The notes under the pieces were generated by a model. That model made no database searches, had not been told where the DNA came from, and saw only the letters and a program-made list of their open reading frames with translations. Shown here one piece after another: positions 57,570 to 64,000 of a DNA stretch of 64,000 bases. Source of the stretch: Rusavskia elegans (taxonomy: Eukaryota > Ascomycota > Lecanoromycetes > Teloschistales > Teloschistaceae); assembly GCA_011316305.1 (NCBI GenBank), contig SAUG01000087.1, forward strand, positions 1-64,000, written 5' to 3'. Position numbers and translations under genes: made by a program. Positions within the stretch are counted from its first letter, which is position 1. The number at the start of each line of letters is the position of its first letter.

Positions 57570-59373
57570 CTACGGCTTATAATTTTCCTTGCCTTCGTTT
57601 TCTGTCGTAATTGAACCCTCGAGCTTTTCCAGCAGTTCAACACCCACACTCCTCAATGCCGTCACCGCCCACCCGGGTATTTTGGTTGTGTCCTCTCCAT
57701 ACAGCTTTCTAAAATATGCACGCAGGAAAGCGGGATATCGATCTTCTACGATGGCGGCTCGTACGCGCCGCATGAGTGCCAGGAGGTAGTGGACGTTGTG
57801 CATCGTCAATCTATATATGCTTGATCAATATTGTAATGAGCCTCGGGCAGGAATATAGATGCTATTGGAGGTTTTTTCTTTTGGATAGGGGAGATCGTTT
57901 TGACTGGAATGGGTGATGTGTGACTTACAGATGTGCACCTGCAGTCTCTTTCGCTGCGACATGGTGTATGAAGGCTCGAGTGATGCCTAGACCGCCGTCA
58001 CTGACGGGACGGCAGCATGTACAGGTGCAGTCGGGTTCGATGGGGGAGAAGTCGGTGGCGAAGGAGGCATGGCGGAGGTTGAGGTTGCCGGATGAGGTGA
58101 TGGCGTTGCCGAAGCGCTGAATGGATATTAGTATCAACAATGAGATTCAGGCAGTGTGATTTGGTGCCTTTGGGATACTGGAGGAACCGGAAGAAAGAAG
58201 TAGTGGGCTTACCGCAGTTCGTGTAGGCCAGACACAGTCAAACATGTCCGCACCGAGAGCGACGGACACGACGAGGTCTTCTGGGTATCCCACGCCCATT
58301 ACATATCGAGGTTTGTTCTGAGGTAGCCATGTCGTACAATTCTCAACCCTTTCCAGTCGTGTCAATTTCCAATTTTCTGCAATTCAGGAGACGACGTACA
58401 CTTTGCAATAAGCATCTTTAGCCTCACCGCCCGAGAGTCCACCAATTGCTATCCCCGGAGTATCTCTCTTAGTCATTTCTTCACAACAGATCTTCCTCAT
58501 CTCCAGATCCAGGCCACCTTGTATGATACAGAAGAGGTTCTGTCGGTCTGGGTGCTTGTGAGCGGCGATGCAGCGGTCTAGCCACCTGACGGAGCGTTCC
58601 ATGGCTTCTTTCATCCGGGCCTGGTCTGGGGAGGTGGTTGCGATGACGTCGTCGAGTTGCATGATTATGTCGGAGCCGATGGTGTTTTGAAGCGAGATGG
58701 AATGCTCGGGGGTGAGTAGCCTTGTAGGTTGGGGTTCAGGGGTAGTTCAGTCCAAAAGGAAAAAGGGGGTACGTACATGGGGGTACCGTCATGAGGGCTG
58801 AGGAAGCGGACGCCTTCTTCGGTGACTTTGGCTAATTCGAGGAGACTCACCATTTGGAAGCTTCATTGACGACAAGAGTGGTCAGCGTTTGCCGTGTTTG
58901 CAAGGAATGTGGAACAGCATGAGAGATGAAAGAGGGCTTGAAGTACCACCCATCAAGTCACTCACCCACCGCTGTCGGTCAATATATTTCCTTTCCATCC
59001 TTGCAGCTTATGGGCTCCGCCAATCTTCTCAAGGACCTCTTGACCTGGTTTCAGGCCAAGGTGATAGGTGTTGTTCAGACAGAGGTTACATCCCGTTTGG
59101 GCCAATTGTTCTGGTGTGAGACCTTTCAGGGAGGCCTGAGTAGCAACTGGTTGAAAGACAGGCAACGAGACAGGGCCATGGGGTAGTTTCAGAACAGATG
59201 CTCGGGCTTTGGTAGTCTACACGAATGGCAGACGACGTTAGCCCTGGTGCTTTAACATTTCTCACTCTGGTGGCCAGAAACCTTTTTTCGAGCATGATCG
59301 GAAAGGGTGGACTAACAGAACACTTGGCAACAATTTCAAACGTGAGTGCAGGCGATTCGAAGAGGATTGACAT
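57570..59373 (-). CDS. qtrt1: Queuine tRNA-ribosyltransferase catalytic subunit (TGT)
   Basis: Seven exons on the minus strand: 59373-59317, 59216-58966, 58860-58777, 58720-58400, 58348-58213, 58116-57929 and 57810-57570, giving 425 residues. In-frame Mets at 59385 and 59418 could add 4 or 15 residues. The N-terminus [20 protein letters not shown] is the eukaryotic TGT opening. The active site has LTDSGGFQMVSL (Asp near 101) and [23 protein letters not shown] and the [12 protein letters not shown] strand follow. Zinc ligands CTCTCC lie at about 313-318, with HH downstream. It exchanges G34 for queuine in GUN anticodons, normally as a heterodimer with QTRT2. Fungi salvage queuine rather than make it. 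Four introns are 96-118 nt, longer than most in the window. Confidence 0.95.
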
Positions 59374-60297
59374 AGTCCTCAACATATGAGCAAAAGGGTA
59401 TTTCGCACTCGCAGTCAAGGGAAATATTCATAGCGTCAAGCACTGCTTCGAAGTCTAAGCCTTTCCACGGATACAGGAAGCCGTCAGCTGACTCTGCTCG
59501 TAGCTCTACAATGGATGAACGCAGTCGCTCTGAGGTCCAATGCTGGCGGTGAAGAGACTAAAGTATGAAACCAGAAATGTTTGGAGAGCTGCAAAATGAT
59601 AATTACTCTATTAGCTTTTGCAAAAAGCTCTCGAAACCAAGAGTCTTGGCAGTCACGTCTCTCGAGATTACAATTTCCAAATTACATATCAAAAACACTT
59701 GTACGCTGCTTTGTTACTGCTGTACCCTTAAACTACGTCCGTCGCGACTATATAGATCGTAACAGTGTCGTTGTTGGATCCATATCCCACCTACTAGTCA
59801 TCTGAGGTCAAGTGCGTGTTTTCAGTCCCAAGGCTGTCACCCCAGTCATCACTGTTTGTCGAATCTTCCATACCAATAACGATTATGTGCTAGGCCTGAT
59901 CGCAGTAGGGATCGTCTGTCTCCCTCATGCAGGCTTGAACGACATGTGGATGGCAACCAGTTATGCACTTCCCAAATATCAGGCAACAACCAAGTCCTGG
60001 TATTAGCCGCCCGAGAATGATGAGAGGGTGCATGAGATCAATTTGATAGGAGAGCTTAGATACTTGCTACCCGGAGAAGAGGCTCTTCTGACAGCAAGTA
60101 TCCACGCACTGTTCCCGGAAGGCAGTACGTCAGGTTGACGGCCCTTCCTCTAACGGCTTCCCATGTTACACCAAAAGGCCGCGAGGTTGGCAGGCCGAGA
60201 GGTTTGCATGCCCTCGAAACGTCCTGCCATGCCATTACTTTTCTCTGCGGCGTAAGCAGCTCTTTCCTTTTTCACATGTCCTAATCGACTCTTTTCC
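59374..60297. other. Divergent 5' region TGT / STAND-type gene
   Basis: About 920 bases with no supportable gene. It should contain both promoters. Confidence 0.4.
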
Positions 60298-61405
60298 ATG
60301 GATCCGCTCTCCATTTCAATTTCTATGATTGGCCTCTGTTGCGCAGCAGTACAAGTCAACAGCCTTTTGAAGAATTTCATAGACCCCTCAAAGGACGCAC
60401 CTGCTACGGCGCGACACACTTTGTCCGAAGTCTCCGCTATCTATGCCTGTCTCAATCGGCTGGAAGCTTTTCTCTCCGGGCGGCAAGAGTCGTCCAAGTC
60501 CCGGAGGTCCCTGGTGATGCTCGAACAAGTCATCATTATATTTACAGATTGTGTCTCAATCTTCTCCGAGCTTGAACAAATTCTCGACTCCATCAAGGCC
60601 GACGGACCAATGCGCATTCTTGACCGAGTGAAGTGGGCCGTGAAGGAAAAGACCATCCTGAAGCTTGTGACGCGCCTTCAGACATCTAAAGCTTCCTTGG
60701 GCCTTATACTCACCATTCTGACCTGGTAAGCATAGCACAGCACAAGTACTGATCCGGCGATACTGGGTTGATGATCGTGTTCACCGTTGTAGTACTTCCA
60801 TGGAATCCGCCGAGACAACGACCAGAGATCTCACTGGCCTGGTTCAACAAGTACTCAAGTCCAACGTCAACATGTCGCGGAGGCTGAGGAACATCGAGAG
60901 GATGCATCCGGCGATGATGTCGTCCGCCTGCCCTTCACTTACAGCCAGCGTGCACGAGTATAACCTTGGCCAGCTAAGCGATGCACAACCGTCATCAAAG
61001 ATCTCCTTCGAAAAGGAGCTCGAACATTCAGCAGCGTACAACAGAAGGACCGCCTTCAACCGTTTACGAGCCTCGAACAACTCGTCGAATGCTCCTTCAG
61101 GCCCATCATTTCTGTCAGGCCTGAGCCTTTCCGACGTACAAGACGTGACTGCCATGGCTCTTCCGATATCGCGCACGGAGCTATGGAATCATCACAGATA
61201 CGGTACGCTGCCTCCTTCGAATACAACACATGAAGCTTCAACACTGGATGCATGGTACAATCCACCAGCCAAGGTAGGCAGCTCGGATCGCATGAAGATA
61301 CATGAGCTGACACGAAGAAAAAGAAAAGTGCTTTCATCCGAACGGCGTACTTCGACGGCCAATATACCAATCAGTACGCACAAGCCAAGTTCACTGGCCA
61401 CCTGA
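60298..61405 (+). CDS. Solo fungal STAND/NACHT-type N-terminal domain protein
   Basis: Two exons, 60298-60725 and 60793-61405, giving 346 residues. The opening MDPLSISISMIGLCCAAVQV, then LLKNFIDPSKDAPATARHTL, ARHTLSEVSAIYACLNRLEA and MLEQVIIIFTDCVSIFSELE, is the helical domain often found at the front of fungal NOD-like (STAND) receptors and heterokaryon-incompatibility proteins. Here it is followed by a disordered, Ser/Thr- and basic-rich tail (HELTRRKRKVLSSERR) and no NACHT/NB-ARC domain or repeats. Exon 2 starts with CTSMESAETTTRDLTGLVQQ, consistent with the family's second helical part. A further open frame at 61465-61710 might be a C-terminal exon, but I found no clear splice pair. Confidence 0.7.
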
Positions 61406-61921
61406 TCTACCGAAGATTCAGCATCGCAGGTCCTGATCGCCCGCCCCGGTTCAAGGAGGGCCTAGTGATTTCGTCGAGCAAAGAACACAATTCCATGATG
61501 AAAAATAATGCAGTTGAGCCAGGAAACGAAGAGGTGGCTGAACTGGAAGATACGAGCCCTTGTGCATTCCAGACCAGCTGCATTGGACAGATGCACCAAC
61601 ACCATTTTCAGACGTTAGAGCGGCATCAGCACGTCGCCTGTTGGGATCATGATAGCTCTTCCGCCTGGGGTCAAGGGGTACTCGGACTCCTCAGATCGAT
61701 CAGTCTCTGACGCAGCTTGTAATACCAATCGAGGTGCATACGCGCGCTCTGTCGATAGTTTCGTAGAATCATTTTCGTAGTTAGTATAGATTATAGTACA
61801 TATCTTCTCTTTTTTCAGTTACTGACCAGCTCTGCAGCATAGAATTGATACTGTGGAATGAACGAGACCAAAGTGTTCAAAGTAGTGTGAATGCGACGGC
61901 TTCTTTCGTGAGGCCAAGCAA

Positions 61922-61942
61922 GGGGAAGGGGAAGGGGAAGGG
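61922..61942 (+). repeat. G-quadruplex-type motif
   Basis: G4-A2-G4-A2-G4-A2-G3: four G tracts with two-base loops on the plus strand, 161 bases before the HOS3-like ATG. It fits the usual G-quadruplex pattern. Confidence 0.8.
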
Positions 61943-62073
61943 AAAGGTTTTATTGTGTGACGTCGGATCCAATTCGCAAATCATTTTACGCGCTCAGGTT
62001 GGGTGCGATTGTACTCTACGGCTCTGCTCCCCCACAAACCGGAGTACACAATGTAATAATCGAGCAGCTAACT

Positions 62074-62102
62074 GTTCAATCAATCGATCAATCAATCAGT
62101 CA
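62074..62102. repeat. AATC/GATC tetranucleotide repeat abutting a start codon
   Basis: Repeated TCAATCAATCGATCAATCAA units run directly into the ATG at 62103. Confidence 0.8.
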
Positions 62103-64000
62103 ATGGAGGGCCGAGAAGCTGCATTGACGGACACGGAACATCACACAAAATTCACTATGTCGTCGTCAACAAACAACGAAACCCCTTCACTGGCAGACAA
62201 CATGAACCAGCTCTCTCTTGCTTCTACAGACGCATCAACAAACAGACTGCCTCTTGCCACTACTGCTACAACACCGCACAATCAACATGCATCACCATCC
62301 GTCACGCCGAAACCACCACCTAGATCCCTCGGAAGAACCCCAAGCTCAAATAGCATCAGCGCCAGCGAGCGCACTGCGCCCCCTGTCTTGAACAGGAAAG
62401 CATCCTACAGCTCTCTACAAGGAGCCAGTGGAAGCGCCATACCGCCACGCTCACCCGCTCTTCGAAGAACCTCGTCAAACGTCTCCCTAAATCAGCCTAC
62501 CATGGCACCAAGATCCACTCTACCAACACCAGCTGAAGAACCGGAGAAACCACCATCCACCGCAGCCTTCGTTGCAAGAGAATATTTTGGGCGGGAGCTG
62601 GAAGTTCACCAGGAGGGTTCAGGGGCCGATCACAGTCACAATACCGTTGTCATACTCCAGGATGACTGTTACGGTCACCGTTATTCTCGCCCGCGAACTT
62701 CAAGAGCTAGCTTAGGAACCATTGTGGAGCGTCCCGAGCGAATACATGCTTCCATCCTAGGTTTGGCTACAGCTTACGTCCGAGCTGGAGGACGCCATTG
62801 CGACGGTCACGCCGCACCCCATCCGAAAAGAAAGGTTGGCTTGTTGGCCTCCATGCCGTTCCGTATCCATAAGACCCGTCGGCGAATCTCGTTGACATCA
62901 CAAGCCGCTGCGAGCGTTCACGGCGCTCAATGGATGAGCGAGCTGAGCACAATGTGTGACGCCGCCGAGTCAAAGCTCGCTTCGACTGGCAAGGAACTTT
63001 CAAGACCTCCGTCCACTCAACAAACGAGTGGGAAAGGCAGCGCCGACGGAAACAAGCTTCATGAAGGCGACCTTTACCTTTGCTCAGGCTCATTGGAGGC
63101 TCTCGAAGGGGCAATAGGGGGGGTATGCGAAGCGGTTGACTCAGTCTTCAGAGACGGTGGACCAAGCCGGGCATTCGTCTGCATCAGGCCGCCAGGTCAT
63201 CACTGCTCGGCTGATATGCCCTCGGGGTTCTGCTGGGTCAACAATGTCCACATTGGTATCAACTATGCCATTAGAACCCACGATCTTACCCATGTCGCGA
63301 TCATAGACTTCGATCTCCATCATGGCGATGGCTCGCAGTCTATTACTTGGGCACATAATGCCAAAATAGCCAATATGCCTAAGAACACTCCACAGGCAAA
63401 GCGGACAGCCATTGGCTACTTCAGCTTGCACGATATCAATTCTTATCCCTGTGAGATGGGCGATGAAGACAAGGTCAGAAATGCGAGCCTCTGCTTGGAA
63501 AATGCGCACGGTCAAACGATATGGAATGTTCACTTGCAGCCGTGGAAAACAGAGGAAGAGTTCTGGGAGTTGTACCGTGACCGGTACACAGCCGTCTTAT
63601 CGAAAACAAGATCTTTCCTACGTCACCATACAGAACGGATCCGACAAGCACCCTTACATCCCCGGCCCCGAGCTGCAATCTTCGTCTCTGCAGGATTTGA
63701 CGCCAGTGAATGGGAAAGCCCCGGCATGCAAAGACATCAGGTTAACGTACCCACCGACTTTTACGCTCGATTCACTCGCGATGTTGTCGCTATAGCTGAC
63801 CAAGAGGGCTTGGGAGTGGACGGTAGGGTGATCAGTGTCCTTGAGGGTGGCTACAGTGATCGAGCCCTTTTGAGCGGCGTGCTCAGTCACATCAGTGGGT
63901 TGACAGCAGTTGAGGCTTCTAGCTCAAGGCCAACAACCAGCAATGGCTTGGGACATGAGATGAGTCAACGCCTCGGCAAGCTTGAGATCAATGGACATGT
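62103..64000 (+). CDS. hos3: Hos3-type histone deacetylase, 3' end beyond window
   Basis: A single uninterrupted frame from ATG 62103 to the right edge, at least 632 residues; a second in-frame Met at 62157 (MSSSTNNETPSLADNMNQLS) is an alternative start. The N-terminal 150 residues are Ser/Pro/Thr-rich. The arginase-like deacetylase domain follows: VERPERIHASILGLA, the active-site loop IRPPGHHCSADMPSGFCWVN (His pair near 364-365), zinc-ligand motif IIDFDLHHGDGSQS near 400, IFVSAGFDASEWE near 530 and SVLEGGYSDRALLSG near 580. The order, and the long loops between blocks, fit yeast Hos3 and its fungal class II relatives. It should deacetylate histones or bud-neck/septal targets. The tail beyond the domain is cut off. 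Confidence 0.93.
   Translation, partial: MEGREAALTDTEHHTKFTMSSSTNNETPSLADNMNQLSLASTDASTNRLPLATTATTPHNQHASPSVTPKPPPRSLGRTPSSNSISASERTAPPVLNRKASYSSLQGASGSAIPPRSPALRRTSSNVSLNQPTMAPRSTLPTPAEEPEKPPSTAAFVAREYFGRELEVHQEGSGADHSHNTVVILQDDCYGHRYSRPRTSRASLGTIVERPERIHASILGLATAYVRAGGRHCDGHAAPHPKRKVGLLASMPFRIHKTRRRISLTSQAAASVHGAQWMSELSTMCDAAESKLASTGKELSRPPSTQQTSGKGSADGNKLHEGDLYLCSGSLEALEGAIGGVCEAVDSVFRDGGPSRAFVCIRPPGHHCSADMPSGFCWVNNVHIGINYAIRTHDLTHVAIIDFDLHHGDGSQSITWAHNAKIANMPKNTPQAKRTAIGYFSLHDINSYPCEMGDEDKVRNASLCLENAHGQTIWNVHLQPWKTEEEFWELYRDRYTAVLSKTRSFLRHHTERIRQAPLHPRPRAAIFVSAGFDASEWESPGMQRHQVNVPTDFYARFTRDVVAIADQEGLGVDGRVISVLEGGYSDRALLSGVLSHISGLTAVEASSSRPTTSNGLGHEMSQRLGKLEINGH

Larger units (their letters stand above)
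61406..62102. promoter_or_regulatory. Upstream region of HOS3-like gene, G4 and CRE-like elements
   Basis: 697 bases. Besides the weak ORF at 61465-61710, it holds a four-tract G run (61922-61942), a TGACGTC element at 61958-61964 (seven of eight bases of the CRE/ATF palindrome) and an AATC-type repeat from 62074 up to the start codon. The regulatory function is inferred only from sequence. Confidence 0.4.

Noticed and set aside
1..64000. tRNA genes, CRISPR arrays, transposons or a biosynthetic cluster
   Set aside because: I looked for B-box-like GGTTCGA words, regularly spaced repeats, transposase or reverse-transcriptase motifs and PKS/NRPS motifs. The few GGTTCGA hits lie in coding or intron sequence and nothing else matched.

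Overview
The window is chromosomal DNA of a filamentous ascomycete (Pezizomycotina). The evidence is many short GT-AG introns (mostly 44-118 nt) with CTAAC/CTGAC-like branch sites, compact genes on both strands, and a recognisable set of fungal proteins: kinesin-14/KlpA, Snx41, a Bem1-type polarity scaffold, a Dfg5/GH76 wall enzyme, Hos3 and a STAND-type N-terminal domain. Gene models were spliced by eye and checked for reading phase. Names come from recalled family motifs, not from a database search. I cannot place the species.

Layout, left to right. 1-6 kb: Loa1/Vps66-like acyltransferase (-) divergent from kinesin-14 (+). 6-12 kb: GNAT acetyltransferase (-), coronin (+) and clathrin light chain (-). 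12-21 kb: Pus1 (+), Tim23 (-) and a 1603-residue THADA/Trm732-like protein (+). 21-25 kb: three small single-span membrane proteins of unknown function. 25-32 kb: Snx41, the GPI-anchored Dfg5/Dcw1-type GH76 protein and a second secreted Cys-rich, Ser/Thr-rich protein. 32-40 kb: a Ubp12/USP15-type deubiquitinase and an uncharacterised coiled-coil/disordered protein. 41-46 kb: Bem1-like scaffold and mitochondrial Afg1-like ATPase. 47-48 kb: SMP-30/gluconolactonase-like protein. 48.3-52 kb: a gene-poor stretch rich in TA and simple repeats. 52-57 kb: an uncharacterised fungal protein, a one-domain double-stranded-RNA-binding protein and a DUF4419 protein. 57-59 kb: queuine tRNA-ribosyltransferase (-). 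60-64 kb: a solo STAND/NACHT-type N-terminal domain protein and a Hos3-type histone deacetylase that runs off the right edge.

Most content is housekeeping: cytoskeleton and polarity (kinesin-14, coronin, Bem1), trafficking (clathrin light chain, Snx41), mitochondrial import and quality control (Tim23, Afg1), wall assembly (Dfg5), ubiquitin and chromatin (Ubp12, Hos3) and tRNA modification (Pus1, Trm732, TGT). I see no CRISPR array, transposon, tRNA, rRNA or secondary-metabolite cluster. The most interesting parts are the orphan membrane-protein trio, the DRBM mini-protein with its unusually long intron, the solo STAND N-terminal domain, the SMP-30 gene with an intron-like 18-mer at its 5' junction, and the Hos3 upstream region with a G-quadruplex motif, a CRE half-palindrome and an AATC repeat.
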